Positions 26,332 to 36,172 of a DNA stretch of 64,000 nucleotides are shown piece after piece (the stretch's first letter is position 1; each line of letters opens with the position of its first letter). Below the pieces are notes generated by a model that did no database searches, was not told the origin of the DNA, and saw nothing but the letters and a program-made list of their open reading frames with translations. This DNA comes from Rossellomorea aquimaris (GTDB lineage: Bacteria > Bacillota > Bacilli > Bacillales > Bacillaceae_B), in NCBI RefSeq assembly GCF_003315075.1, contig NZ_QNRJ01000010.1, positions 1 through 64,000 on the forward strand, in the 5' to 3' direction. Made by a program: the position numbers and the translations under genes.

Positions 26332-27462
26332 ATGAAAGTTTTAACAATAACCTGTCACGATGTTTATAATCATGGAGCTTCATTACAAGCATACAGTTTA
26401 ATGAAGTATTTACAAAAATGTGGTCATGATGTAAAAATTATAGATTATAAACCTGATTATTTAAGTAATCATTATAATTTGTTAAGTATTGACAACCAAA
26501 ATTGGGAAAAGAATATGTTGACAAAATTATTATATTTGTTACTCAAATTCCCTTTGAGGTTACGAGAATTACAAAGAAAAAAGGCATTTGATCGTTTTAA
26601 ATCTAGATACCTACATTTAACTAATTTTCGGTATAAATCAAATAGTGAATTAAGAGAAAAACTACCAGAAGCCGATGCGTTTATTTGTGGAAGTGATCAA
26701 ATATGGAATAGTTTACACCAAAACGGAAGAGATCCTGCATTTTATTTAGATTTTGTTCCAAATGATAAAATAAAGGCATCATATGCAGCAAGTTTTGCAA
26801 TAAATGAAATTGATGATAAATATAAAGAATTTGTTAAAGAGAAGATAGTAAGCTTGGATAGAATAGGGGTCAGAGAAAAGAGCGGAATTGAAATATTAAA
26901 AAGATTAAATATAAAAAATGGAGTGAACGTAGTAGACCCGACACTATTGTTACCAAAAGAAGAATGGAATAACCTCGCTCAAAAAAAATATAAAGAAGAT
27001 TATATTCTAGTATATGATTTTGACAATAGTAGCCTTATAAGGGATTTGGCAATGGAAATAGCTGAAAAAAAAGGGTGCAAAATATATACGGTGAATACAG
27101 GGAAAGTTGATTATGCCAACAAATATTTTAAATTCGTAGGACCTGATACTTTTCTCTCTCTGGTTAGAGACTCAAAATTCATTATTTCTAATTCATTTCA
27201 CGCAGCCGTATTTTCAGTGATCTTCGAAAAGAACTTTATTATTGTAAATAGAAAAGAGGCAATTAATACAAGAATGAAGGACTTTCTTGAGGATTTAAAT
27301 CTCGAAGATAGATTAGTAATTGATAGTAACAGTTTTAAGTATTTGCTTAATGATATTAACTACGATGAAAGAAAAAAGATATTAGATAAAAAAGTTAATA
27401 TCTCAAAGAAATATTTAGAAGAAGCTTTATCAATAAACAAAAGGTTGAAAAAGGTCCAATGA
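26332..27462 (+). CDS. Polysaccharide pyruvyl transferase family protein
   Basis: A 376-residue protein of the family that adds ketal-linked pyruvate to exopolysaccharide sugars. Typical signs are TCHDVYNHGASLQAYSLMKYL at the start, CGSDQIWN near 119, DPTLLL near 210 and SNSFHAAVFSVIF near 285. It occupies the role of EpsO in this locus. GAAAGGAGAG precedes the ATG; its stop overlaps the next start (ATGA). Confidence 0.88.
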   Translation: MKVLTITCHDVYNHGASLQAYSLMKYLQKCGHDVKIIDYKPDYLSNHYNLLSIDNQNWEKNMLTKLLYLLLKFPLRLRELQRKKAFDRFKSRYLHLTNFRYKSNSELREKLPEADAFICGSDQIWNSLHQNGRDPAFYLDFVPNDKIKASYAASFAINEIDDKYKEFVKEKIVSLDRIGVREKSGIEILKRLNIKNGVNVVDPTLLLPKEEWNNLAQKKYKEDYILVYDFDNSSLIRDLAMEIAEKKGCKIYTVNTGKVDYANKYFKFVGPDTFLSLVRDSKFIISNSFHAAVFSVIFEKNFIIVNRKEAINTRMKDFLEDLNLEDRLVIDSNSFKYLLNDINYDERKKILDKKVNISKKYLEEALSINKRLKKVQ

Positions 27463-28619
27463 AGTTGAAAATTTTGTTTGTTATAGATTCTTTAAATAGC
27501 GGTGGAGCAGAGAAAAGTCTGATATCCTTACTTTCATTATTTGATTACGATAAGTATGATGTAGACTTGCTAATGTTTTCACGTAAGGGGTTATATCTTT
27601 CATTATTACCTAAAGAAGTAAATGTTTTAAAGGCACCAGAAACTTTAGGAAAACACCAACGAATAAATTTAAAACATTTGTATCTTAAATTAGGCAATTC
27701 TTTGTCATTAAGAAATCCCTTTTATAAGAAATTTTTGCATTCTTCACAAATTAATTGGAAATGGAAATCACAAGGTATAAAACAATTAGATGAAAAATAT
27801 GATATTGCAATAGCTTATAGTCAAGGATTTCCAACATACTTTGTAGCAGAAAAAGTAGAATCAACGAAAAAATACTGTTGGATAAATACTGATTATAAAA
27901 AAGCCTCCTATAATAAAAAATTTGATACACAATTTTATTATCAATATAATAATATTGTAGCTGTATCTGAAAGTAATAAAGAAATTTTCATCAAAGAGAT
28001 GCCTTTAGCCAAAGATAAGACATTAGTAATATATGATATTATATCTCCAAAATTAGTAAGAACCATGTCAAAACAACCAGTCGCTTATCGAGATAACTAT
28101 AAAGGCTTGAAGATACTTACAATAGGTAGATTAGTTGACGTTAAAGGATATGATCTTGCAATCAAAGCATGTTATCAATTGAAGAAGGAAGGACTAAATT
28201 TTAAGTGGTATTCAATTGGTGAAGGTGAATTAAAACCTAAACTAGAAAAACTAGTGAAGGATTATGGTTTAGAAGATACTTTTATTTTTCTTGGACCTCA
28301 TCAAAACCCTTATAATTATTTGAAGATGTGTGATATATATGTTCAACCATCTAGATTTGAAGGCTTTGGAATGGCTATTGCAGAAGCAAAGATATTACAT
28401 AAACCAATTATCTCCACTAACTTCCCTGTAGTTTATAATCAGATTGAAGATGGGAAAAACGGCATAATTGTTAGTATGAATCCAAAAGAAATTTCTCAGG
28501 GAATCAAAAAGATAATAACGAATAAGGAACTGAATGAAAAAATTATATATAACTTAAAACATGAATCTATGGGAACTGAAAATGAAATATATAAGCTGTA
28601 TAGCTTAATAGAAAGTTAA
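27459..28619 (+). CDS. Glycosyltransferase family 4 (second paralogue)
   Basis: A 386-residue GT4 protein with N-terminal NSGGAEKSLISLLSLF, TIGRLVDVKGYDLAIKA in the donor domain and the catalytic-region EGFGMAIAE (E-x7-E). Strongly AT-rich. It overlaps the pyruvyltransferase gene by 4 nt. Sugar specificity cannot be read from sequence. Confidence 0.87.
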   Translation: MKLKILFVIDSLNSGGAEKSLISLLSLFDYDKYDVDLLMFSRKGLYLSLLPKEVNVLKAPETLGKHQRINLKHLYLKLGNSLSLRNPFYKKFLHSSQINWKWKSQGIKQLDEKYDIAIAYSQGFPTYFVAEKVESTKKYCWINTDYKKASYNKKFDTQFYYQYNNIVAVSESNKEIFIKEMPLAKDKTLVIYDIISPKLVRTMSKQPVAYRDNYKGLKILTIGRLVDVKGYDLAIKACYQLKKEGLNFKWYSIGEGELKPKLEKLVKDYGLEDTFIFLGPHQNPYNYLKMCDIYVQPSRFEGFGMAIAEAKILHKPIISTNFPVVYNQIEDGKNGIIVSMNPKEISQGIKKIITNKELNEKIIYNLKHESMGTENEIYKLYSLIES

Positions 28620-28643
28620 TATAAATAATTTGTGGAGGGATTT

Positions 28644-29840
28644 ATGAAGAAGAAATTATTATTTATGGTGATCAACATGAATCTCGGAGGAACTGAAAAA
28701 GCTTTACTAAATATGATAGCCGAAATCCCAAGAGGGAAATTCGAGATTACGATTCTTATGTTAGAAAAGTATGGTGAATTACTACAGTCAATTCCATGCG
28801 ATGTTAATGTGAAATATATTAAAGACTATCATAAAATCAAGGACCTCATTAATACACCGCTGCACTTGTTATCACTTCAATACTTGAAGGATGGGAAATA
28901 TTTTAATTCACTAATAATAACCGTAGTATATGCTTGGACCCGTGTTAGAAAAAATAAAGGCTTACTTTATAAATATGTTTTAAAAAATTTTCCAATGTTA
29001 AATGAAGAATATGATATTGCTATAGCTTATGCAGGTCCTATGGACTTCATAAGCTATTTTGTTATAAAGAAAATTAAAGCTAAAAAAAGAATTCAGTGGA
29101 TTCATTTTGATATTAACAAGATAAACTTTAATAAGACCTTTGCAACAAAGTTTTATAACAAATTTGATCAGATATTTGTAGTCTCTAAAGAGGGAAAAGA
29201 TAAGTTAGTAAATGTCATTCCAAAACTACGAAGAAAAATTGATTGTTTTTTAAACATATTATCTCAAGATTTAGTTAGAGACCTTTCGAACAAAGATGAA
29301 GGATTTAATGATGCGTTTCAGGGAGTTAGAATACTTACGGTAGGGAGACTTAGTAAAGAAAAAGGACAAGATTTGATAGTGCCAGTTTTATCCCGATTAA
29401 AAGCAAATGGCGCTAATGTGAGATGGTACTGTGTTGGGGAAGGTAAAGAAAAAAAGAAATACGAAAAACTTGCGCATGAATTTAAAGTAGAACATGATTT
29501 TATTTTATTGGGATCAAAGTTAAACCCTTACCCTTTTATGAAAGAATGTAATATTTATGTTCAACCTTCTCGACATGAGGGGTATTGCATTACATTAGCT
29601 GAAGCAAGATGTTTTAATAAGCCAATAATTACTACAAATTTCACTGGGGCAAGCGAGCAAATTAAATATAAAGAAACTGGCTTAATTGTAGAGTTTGATG
29701 AAATGCAAATGTTTCATGCAATTAAATCAATAATAGATAATACTGAACTTGCTGACGTTATTAGTTCGAATCTTAAAAAGGAAACAATAAATACTAAGAA
29801 AGAGTTAAATAAACTTTATTCCATAGCAAATAAAATATAA
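28644..29840 (+). CDS. Glycosyltransferase family 4 (third paralogue)
   Basis: A 398-residue GT4 protein with NLGGTEKALLNMIAEI near the start, TVGRLSKEKGQDLIVPVL in the donor half and EGYCITLAE (E-x7-E). The start ATG 28644 follows GGAGGG by 7 nt. Its closest relative in the window is the next gene: both share KKIKAKKRIQWIHFD-type and GYC-x-x-LAEAR segments. Confidence 0.87.
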   Translation: MKKKLLFMVINMNLGGTEKALLNMIAEIPRGKFEITILMLEKYGELLQSIPCDVNVKYIKDYHKIKDLINTPLHLLSLQYLKDGKYFNSLIITVVYAWTRVRKNKGLLYKYVLKNFPMLNEEYDIAIAYAGPMDFISYFVIKKIKAKKRIQWIHFDINKINFNKTFATKFYNKFDQIFVVSKEGKDKLVNVIPKLRRKIDCFLNILSQDLVRDLSNKDEGFNDAFQGVRILTVGRLSKEKGQDLIVPVLSRLKANGANVRWYCVGEGKEKKKYEKLAHEFKVEHDFILLGSKLNPYPFMKECNIYVQPSRHEGYCITLAEARCFNKPIITTNFTGASEQIKYKETGLIVEFDEMQMFHAIKSIIDNTELADVISSNLKKETINTKKELNKLYSIANKI

Positions 29841-29872
29841 CAATGCTCCAGGTGTTGAAATGAGGGGAAATG

Positions 29873-31060
29873 ATGAAGAAGATATTAATCATGGCAACTA
29901 ATATGAATGTAGGCGGAGTGGAGAAATCACTATTATCATTATTATCAGAAGTTCCTAAAGGTAAATATGATATCACACTTTATTTGTTAGAAAAAAAAGG
30001 AGGGTTTTTAGATTTTATTCCGAGTTGGATAAGAGTTATTGAGGTAGATTGGTATAAAAAAATTAAGCCGATTATTATGCAATCTCCCCACCAAATTGTA
30101 AAAAATTATTATTTAAATAATGAAATTAAAAGAATTCCAGGTTTTATTAGCACATATTTCATTTCAAAAAAAACTGATAATAGGTACTTCTATTATAAAC
30201 ACGTTTTTAACCAGATCCCCTTTAATGCGGATGAGTTCGATATAGCTATTTCTTATCAAGGACCAACTGATATTATAGATTATTATATTGTGAAAAAAGT
30301 AAAGGCCAAAAAAAAAATAGCCTGGATTCATTTTGATGTAGCTAAACATAATATCAACCAAAAGTTATATGAAAAATTACATTGTAATTTTAATAAGATT
30401 TATGTTGTTTCAGAAGAAGCAAGGAAAAATTTATTAGAAAAGTTCCCCAATAATAAAGAAAAATCAGAGGTTTTTTTGAATATTATTTCTAGTAATTATA
30501 TTTCTGAAATGGCTAAAGAAAGAATAAATTTTGATAAGAATTATAAAGGATTGAAAATTGTTACTGTTGGTCGACTTTCATTGGAAAAAGGCCAAGATCT
30601 TGCGATTAAAGTATTACAAAAGCTAAAAGAAGAGGGGTATAAAGTGAAATGGTACTGTATAGGAGAAGGGAGGGATAGAGGTCTATTTGAAGGTATGATA
30701 GACAAATATGATCTGAAGAATGATTTTATATTATTAGGTGCTAAAGCAAACCCATACCCATATATTGCGGCTGCAGACATTTATGTTCAAACTTCCAGAC
30801 ATGAAGGGTATTGTCTTTCACTTGCTGAAGCAAGGTCTTTAAACAGACCGATAGTTACTACTCAGTTTACAGGTGTAAGTGAACAAATAATAAATAAATA
30901 TAATGGTCTAATTTCGACTTTTAATGAAGAGGAAATGTATATGAAAATAAAATCACTATTAGATAATAATGAGAAGAGAAATTTTCTCTCTAAAAATTTA
31001 GAAGGTGACAATTTGGATACAATCTCTGAAATAAATAAATTATTCAATTATATTGATTAG
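29873..31060 (+). CDS. Glycosyltransferase family 4 (fourth paralogue)
   Basis: A 395-residue GT4 protein beginning KKILIMATNMNVGGVEKSL, with TVGRLSLEKGQDLAIKVL and EGYCLSLAE in the donor half. Start taken at the second of two tandem ATG codons, 6 nt after GAGGGG. Probably arose by tandem duplication with the preceding gene. Confidence 0.87.
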   Translation: MKKILIMATNMNVGGVEKSLLSLLSEVPKGKYDITLYLLEKKGGFLDFIPSWIRVIEVDWYKKIKPIIMQSPHQIVKNYYLNNEIKRIPGFISTYFISKKTDNRYFYYKHVFNQIPFNADEFDIAISYQGPTDIIDYYIVKKVKAKKKIAWIHFDVAKHNINQKLYEKLHCNFNKIYVVSEEARKNLLEKFPNNKEKSEVFLNIISSNYISEMAKERINFDKNYKGLKIVTVGRLSLEKGQDLAIKVLQKLKEEGYKVKWYCIGEGRDRGLFEGMIDKYDLKNDFILLGAKANPYPYIAAADIYVQTSRHEGYCLSLAEARSLNRPIVTTQFTGVSEQIINKYNGLISTFNEEEMYMKIKSLLDNNEKRNFLSKNLEGDNLDTISEINKLFNYID

Positions 31061-31075
31061 AAAGAAGGAGATAAA

Positions 31076-32053
31076 GTGTGCCCTGAGATTAGTATTATCG
31101 TTCCAGTGTATAACGTTGAACCCTATATTAATAAGTGTATAGATTCTATTTTAGCTCAAACATTTACTGATTTTGAGCTTATTTTAGTTAATGACGGGTC
31201 ACCAGATAACTGTGGAAGAATTTGTGATGAATATGCAAATAAAGATAGTAGGATCAAGGTAATTCATAAAGAAAACGGCGGACTGTCTGAAGCGAGGAAT
31301 GTAGGATTAGATACAGCGAGGGGTAATTATATTGGCTTTGTTGACAGTGATGATTGGATTGAGCCTGACATGTATGAGCTACTTCATAGTATATCTGAGA
31401 ACAATAAATGTGATATAGCGAGTTGTACAAGTATAATCCACTATAATGATAAAGTTGTAAAAAACGGTTTACATCCATTAACGATTTATAACAAAGAAGA
31501 GGCTCTTAAAACAATGCTTATCGGAAAATTATATGATGAAGTTGTATGGACTAAATTAATTAAGAGAGATTTAATAAGGGATATTCGATTTCCAGTTGGA
31601 TTAATTTATGAAGATACTGCGTTTACCTATAAACTTATACACAAGGCAGAAAAAGTTTGTTGTATTGGTCAAGCAAAATATCATTACATTAAAAGAGAGA
31701 ACAGTACTATGGATCAAGCTATAAAAGATATAAGAGTTGATGGTGTCATTATTTACGATGAGATGTATAAATTTATTGATAAAAATTACAAAGGAATGAG
31801 TCAGCTAGTTACTTTAAAATTGGCAAATAATGCAATGGTCTTGCTAAATTTAATGTCAATTAAAAAAGATTTTAAGAAGAATTATAAAAAGCAATATGAC
31901 TTAGTTGTCTCTATATTAAATAAATATTATAAAGAAACTATTCGACTTAGAGAATATCCCTTAACTGTAAAGTTACTGCTCTCAGCAGCTAAGGTTCACC
32001 CTAGTTCTTATAAGCTAATAATTAATATAATTTCAAGGAGAAAAGCTGTATGA
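31076..32053 (+). CDS. Glycosyltransferase family 2
   Basis: A 325-residue GT-A enzyme with the full family 2 N-terminus (ISIIVPVYNVEPYINKCIDS), NDGSPDNCG near 40, KENGGLSEARNVGLD near 67 and the DxD region FVDSDDW near 92. Start is GTG 31076, six nt after GAAGGAG. Overlaps the next gene by 4 nt. Confidence 0.92.
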   Translation: MCPEISIIVPVYNVEPYINKCIDSILAQTFTDFELILVNDGSPDNCGRICDEYANKDSRIKVIHKENGGLSEARNVGLDTARGNYIGFVDSDDWIEPDMYELLHSISENNKCDIASCTSIIHYNDKVVKNGLHPLTIYNKEEALKTMLIGKLYDEVVWTKLIKRDLIRDIRFPVGLIYEDTAFTYKLIHKAEKVCCIGQAKYHYIKRENSTMDQAIKDIRVDGVIIYDEMYKFIDKNYKGMSQLVTLKLANNAMVLLNLMSIKKDFKKNYKKQYDLVVSILNKYYKETIRLREYPLTVKLLLSAAKVHPSSYKLIINIISRRKAV

Positions 32054-32949
32054 AGAAAGTTATATCATATTTCTACTCGAAATTTATTAGAATCAAGGAA
32101 AAGTTAGTGATTGTATATAATAAGTTGGGGTCAAAGATAATGACGCCTCCAATTGTTCTATCACTAGATTTAACTATTGAAAAATTATTACATGCTCAAA
32201 ACTCTATTAGTAGGTACGGTGATGGTGAGTTTGCAATTATGAATGGGAAAGATTTACTGTTCCAGCCTTTTTCAAAGGAGTTACATGACAGGCTACATGA
32301 GGTTATTAAAAGTAGTAATGAGAATCATCTTGTTTGTATTCCAAATATCTTTAATAATCTAAATTGGTGTACTGATAGAGCACGAAGATATTGGATTAGG
32401 TACCTAAACTTGAATCAAATTAAAATTTATAAATTATTGAATAGGAACAAATTGTACTGTGATTCTTTAGTTACCAGGTTGTATATTGACCATAAAGATA
32501 AAAGTAAAGCTGAAGAAAGGTTCAATAAGATTAAAAAAATATGGACTAACAGAAATGTTGTAATTGTAGAAGGAAAAGAAAGTAGGCTTGGTATTGGAAA
32601 CGATTTATTTAATAATACTTTATCAATAAAGAGAATTATCTGCCCAGCCCAAGATGCTTTTTCTGAATATCATGAAATATTAAACTCTATAAAAAGACAA
32701 GATAGTACAGATTTAATTTTAATTGCACTTGGACCAACTGCTACAATTTTATCATATGACTTATATCTAAATGGTTATCAAGCATTAGACATTGGGCATA
32801 TTGATATTGAATATGAATGGTTTTTACAGAAAGTTACTGATAAGGTTCCTGTGAAGAATAAGTACATTGGGGAAGTACCTGGGGGTTCTACAGTGGAAGA
32901 ACTAGAAGACCAACAGTATAGGAGTCAAATAATTGACATGGTGATCTAA
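32050..32949 (+). CDS. DUF1792 / GT-D fold glycosyltransferase
   Basis: A 299-residue protein with the GT-D signature: SISRYGDGEFAIMNGKDLLFQ near residue 53, where DGE replaces DXD, then the substrate-binding middle part and LIALGPTATILSYDL near 225. This fold was described for glucosyltransferases acting on streptococcal adhesins; here the acceptor is more likely the polysaccharide. AAGGAG precedes the ATG. Confidence 0.85.
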   Translation: MKKVISYFYSKFIRIKEKLVIVYNKLGSKIMTPPIVLSLDLTIEKLLHAQNSISRYGDGEFAIMNGKDLLFQPFSKELHDRLHEVIKSSNENHLVCIPNIFNNLNWCTDRARRYWIRYLNLNQIKIYKLLNRNKLYCDSLVTRLYIDHKDKSKAEERFNKIKKIWTNRNVVIVEGKESRLGIGNDLFNNTLSIKRIICPAQDAFSEYHEILNSIKRQDSTDLILIALGPTATILSYDLYLNGYQALDIGHIDIEYEWFLQKVTDKVPVKNKYIGEVPGGSTVEELEDQQYRSQIIDMVI

Positions 32950-32974
32950 TTTTATAAAAAAGGAATTTAAAATT

Positions 32975-34531
32975 ATGAGAACTGAGCATTCTTTAAAAAA
33001 TATTTCTATAAGTCTTGTTTCCCAACTAGTAATGGTTATTTTGGGATTTATTTCTAGAAAAGTTTTTTTAGATAGTCTTGGAATTGAATATTTGGGTTTA
33101 AATGGTTTATTAACAAATGTTATTTCTATGATGGCATTGGTTGAAGGAGGTATTGGATTAAGTATTGTATATAATTTATACAAACCATTAGCTGAAAATG
33201 ATCAAAGAACTGTTATTGCTTTAGTTCAATTGTACAAAAAAGCTTATGGCATTTTAGCTATAATTATATTAATTGTAAGTATAGTACTATTCCCTTTCTT
33301 AGATAACATTATGAAGAACGGTGACTCTATTTCAAATCTTGCAATAATATACTTTATATTTATTTGTAAAAATATGGTTTCGTATTTAAATGCACATAAA
33401 TGGTCATTAATCAATGCCGATCAAAGAGGATATGTTTTGGCTAAACTAAATCTTTTGTTTCAAGTTTTAACAACTATTTCAAAGATAATTATCTTAATAA
33501 TGACTAAGGATTTTATTCTTTACTTACTATTGGAATTATCAATCTATATAATTCAGATGATAGTTAATGGTAAAATCGTTGAAAAGAGATACCCTTATAT
33601 TAAAACAAAAATTAAATACTCATTAGATAAAGAAACTAAGACAAATATTGTTAGTAATGTGAAAGCCTTATTCCTCCACAACATAGGAGGTTTTTTTGTT
33701 TTTGGTACAGATAATATTCTGATTTCATCATTAATAGGTGTAACAACAGTTGGTCTTTATTCTAACTATACGATGATAACACAACAGTTATCCTCTTTGG
33801 TGAGCCCAGTTTTAGGTGGGATTGGTGCAAGTGTAGGGAATTTAATTGCTACGGAAAACAGCAGTAAAAGTTACTTAATTTTCAAAGTTTCTTTTTTAAT
33901 GAACTTCTGGATATACTCTGTTGTTGTTATTACATTATTTAACGTACTAGAGCCCTTTATTAATTGGTGGTTAGGGGAAGGCTATTTACTAAATAAAGTT
34001 GCTTTTATTGTAATTTTAATAAATGTTTATATAACTGGGATGAGAACCGCAATTGCTACTTTTAAAAACACTGCAGGGTTATTTGTTCAAGATAAGTATA
34101 TACCATTGATAGAAGGATTAATAAATTTGGTTGCTTCATTCATCTTAGTGAAATATTTGGGTTTAGCAGGAATTTTTATTGGAACTACATTAAGTACTTT
34201 ATTAACTTTGTTTTGGACTCATCCTGTCATTGTCTATAAGAATGTTTTTAAAAGATCTCCTAAAGAGTATTTTTTAAATTATTGTTTGTATTCTTTTTTA
34301 ACCCTTCTTATGTGTATTTCAACCAATATTTTATGTAGCTTTTTAAGTAGTAGTTATAGTCTGATGAATCTATTTTTAAAATTGATAATATGCTTAATGA
34401 TACCAAATTTAGTTTATTTATTATTATTTTATCGTACCACCGAATTTAAGTATCTTTATAGTATGTTGAAAAACATACTCGGAAGAAGACAGAATAGAAA
34501 AAAATTCAATAAAGAAGTTTTGAAGATGTAA
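32975..34531 (+). CDS. Polysaccharide flippase (Wzx-type, MOP superfamily)
   Basis: A 518-residue membrane protein with about twelve to fourteen hydrophobic segments and the Wzx-like N-terminus ISISLVSQLVMVILGFISRKVFLDSLG followed by GLNGLLTNVISMMALVEGGIG. It likely moves lipid-linked repeat units across the membrane for EpsG-type polymerisation. Last gene of the AT-rich cassette. Confidence 0.88.
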   Translation: MRTEHSLKNISISLVSQLVMVILGFISRKVFLDSLGIEYLGLNGLLTNVISMMALVEGGIGLSIVYNLYKPLAENDQRTVIALVQLYKKAYGILAIIILIVSIVLFPFLDNIMKNGDSISNLAIIYFIFICKNMVSYLNAHKWSLINADQRGYVLAKLNLLFQVLTTISKIIILIMTKDFILYLLLELSIYIIQMIVNGKIVEKRYPYIKTKIKYSLDKETKTNIVSNVKALFLHNIGGFFVFGTDNILISSLIGVTTVGLYSNYTMITQQLSSLVSPVLGGIGASVGNLIATENSSKSYLIFKVSFLMNFWIYSVVVITLFNVLEPFINWWLGEGYLLNKVAFIVILINVYITGMRTAIATFKNTAGLFVQDKYIPLIEGLINLVASFILVKYLGLAGIFIGTTLSTLLTLFWTHPVIVYKNVFKRSPKEYFLNYCLYSFLTLLMCISTNILCSFLSSSYSLMNLFLKLIICLMIPNLVYLLLFYRTTEFKYLYSMLKNILGRRQNRKKFNKEVLKM

Positions 34532-34577
34532 TTTGTACCTTAGTCTTAAATACTGTACTTATTATAAGGAGTTCAAA

Positions 34578-35582
34578 ATGAAAAAAAGACTAATCGACCT
34601 TGATCTCTTAAAAGGATTCGGCATCATAATGGTAGTTGCAGTCCACTCCAACATGCCGCAGCCGATCACTGCCTTCCTACAATCGTTTGGAATGCCCTTA
34701 TTTTTCATGCTAGCGGGCTACACATTCAACTCAAAGAAATATAAGGGGAACTTTTATCTACTTGTGAAAAAACGCTCTGTAAGTTTGTTGGTACCGTATG
34801 TAATGGGGTGTTTCCTTTCGTATTCATATTGGATCGTAACGAAGTTCACAGGAGATTTTAAAGAAAGCTTTCTCTGGTATAAGCCATTAGTGGGAATGCT
34901 TGAGGGGAACATTGAGGGGCTACTCAATTACCCTTTGTGGTTTTTGGTTTGCTTATATGGGGCTTTATTAATGTATGCCGCCAGCCAGAAGTATTTGCAA
35001 AGGTTCGTATTAGCTCAGCAGTTTGCTATTTACGCGGTTATTGGGTGGATTGGGGCGGTGATTGGAAGCGTGGTCCACCTTCCATGGGGACTGGATATTT
35101 CAATGGTATCACTACTATTCATCTTTATAGGGGATCGCCTAAGACAGGGATCGCGATTTCCTGGGGGCATTGGGTTGAGCTTGGTCCTGTGTTCAGCTTT
35201 TCTTATCAATGAGCCTGTCAGTATGGGGCTAAGAGAGTATGGAAACCTCTTACTGTTTTATATTAGCGGAGTTTCGGGTAGTCTGCTTAGTCTGGAAATT
35301 ATAAAGGGAATAACTGGAATACACCACTGGTTTAGAGCCATTAGTCATATTGGAAGAGAGTCTGCGTATATTTTGATCCTGCATGCAGGAATTTCATTTC
35401 CCCTGGTGAGTTACATCAATCATTTTATATTACCAGGAGTAGCTTTTCCTTGGTTTGTCTATTTAGTTGGAGGTATAGTCATACCCCTTTATATCCGTTA
35501 CATATTTAAGAAATCATACCGGATCATCCAGCAGCTAAGAATCAATAAATCGTTAATGAATAGAGAAAAAAGGATAGCCTAA
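34578..35582 (+). CDS. Acyltransferase family 3 (EPS modifying)
   Basis: A 334-residue membrane protein with about ten hydrophobic segments. LIDLDLLKGFGIIMVVAVHSN carries the conserved lysine/histidine of this family, and FFMLAGYTF follows. Start ATG 34578 lies 7 nt after AAGGAG. Base composition returns to that of the eps core. It resembles Fuc4NAc/OatA-type sugar O-acetyltransferases that modify exported polymers, so EPS acylation is inferred. Confidence 0.82.
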   Translation: MKKRLIDLDLLKGFGIIMVVAVHSNMPQPITAFLQSFGMPLFFMLAGYTFNSKKYKGNFYLLVKKRSVSLLVPYVMGCFLSYSYWIVTKFTGDFKESFLWYKPLVGMLEGNIEGLLNYPLWFLVCLYGALLMYAASQKYLQRFVLAQQFAIYAVIGWIGAVIGSVVHLPWGLDISMVSLLFIFIGDRLRQGSRFPGGIGLSLVLCSAFLINEPVSMGLREYGNLLLFYISGVSGSLLSLEIIKGITGIHHWFRAISHIGRESAYILILHAGISFPLVSYINHFILPGVAFPWFVYLVGGIVIPLYIRYIFKKSYRIIQQLRINKSLMNREKRIA

Positions 35583-35614
35583 TTTATTTTGACAGAATCA
35601 TAAATACATCTTGC

Positions 35615-35644
35615 GTTCTCTATAAAACTGTAGTATTGTTCTTT
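35615..35644. promoter_or_regulatory. Pair of SinR-like half-sites upstream of the VanZ-like gene
   Basis: GTTCTCT (35615-35621) and GTTCTTT (35638-35644), both exact to GTTCTYT and 23 bp apart in the same orientation. They lie 50-79 bp upstream of the VanZ-like start. No convincing -10/-35 pair was identified for this gene. Confidence 0.55.
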
Positions 35645-35693
35645 ATATAGTACATATTAGGTATTTATAACCAGTTTGGGGGATGAGTACATT

Positions 35694-36134
35694 TTGACCC
35701 TTTTCCTAAAGAGAATAATTTTAGCATTAATCATTTTAGGCTACATGATACTCATCTGGTACCAATCAAGTCACTTTAATCCTGAAATTATCTATTACAC
35801 CGGTCTCACTCTTGATCCACGTATTATATTATTTGCTGGCCTAATATTGGAATCACTCCATTTAATTGAATTCGGCATTTTATATGTACTCATTGTTCTT
35901 TTTCAGCTGTCTTTTGGTAACCTTAACCGACGCAAAGAGATTAGTGCAATCATCCTTTCTTTTTTATATTCACTTACTGATGAGATACATCAGTTTTATG
36001 TTCCATTCCGCACCTCCTCAATAGGTGATCTCATTAAGAATGTAATTGGCATCCTTCTGATGTGGATGCTGGTTCGATATTTACACAAACGAAAAAGCAG
36101 AGTATTACAAGGGGATTTTCTTCAAAAACAATAA
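35694..36134 (+). CDS. VanZ-like family membrane protein
   Basis: A 146-residue protein with four membrane segments and the VanZ signature: E-H pair replaced by EFG in the second segment, then LTDEIHQFYVPFRTSSIGDLIKNVIGI near residues 95-121. Start taken as TTG 35694, 8 nt after GGGGGA; an upstream TTG at 35676 is poorly placed. VanZ relatives confer teicoplanin resistance or are of unknown role. It sits between the EPS locus and the lasso cluster and has SinR-like sites, but its link to either is unclear. Confidence 0.85.
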   Translation: MTLFLKRIILALIILGYMILIWYQSSHFNPEIIYYTGLTLDPRIILFAGLILESLHLIEFGILYVLIVLFQLSFGNLNRRKEISAIILSFLYSLTDEIHQFYVPFRTSSIGDLIKNVIGILLMWMLVRYLHKRKSRVLQGDFLQKQ

Positions 36135-36143
36135 AATACACCC

Positions 36144-36172
36144 TTGTTGTTCTTTATTAAGAATTATATAAA
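36144..36172 (+). promoter_or_regulatory. Lasso cluster promoter with a SinR-like operator in the spacer
   Basis: TTGTTG (36144-36149), 17-bp spacer, TATAAA (36167-36172). The spacer holds GTTCTTTATTAAGAAT (36149-36164), an exact GTTCTTT with an inverted AAGAAT arm. The layout mirrors the eps promoter at 11260. The promoter ends 19 bp before the cyclase start codon at 36192, leaving little leader. Confidence 0.65.

Noticed and set aside
24381-34531. Prophage or insertion sequence as cause of the AT-rich region
   Set aside because: No transposase, integrase or phage genes and no flanking repeats seen; all genes fit polysaccharide synthesis.
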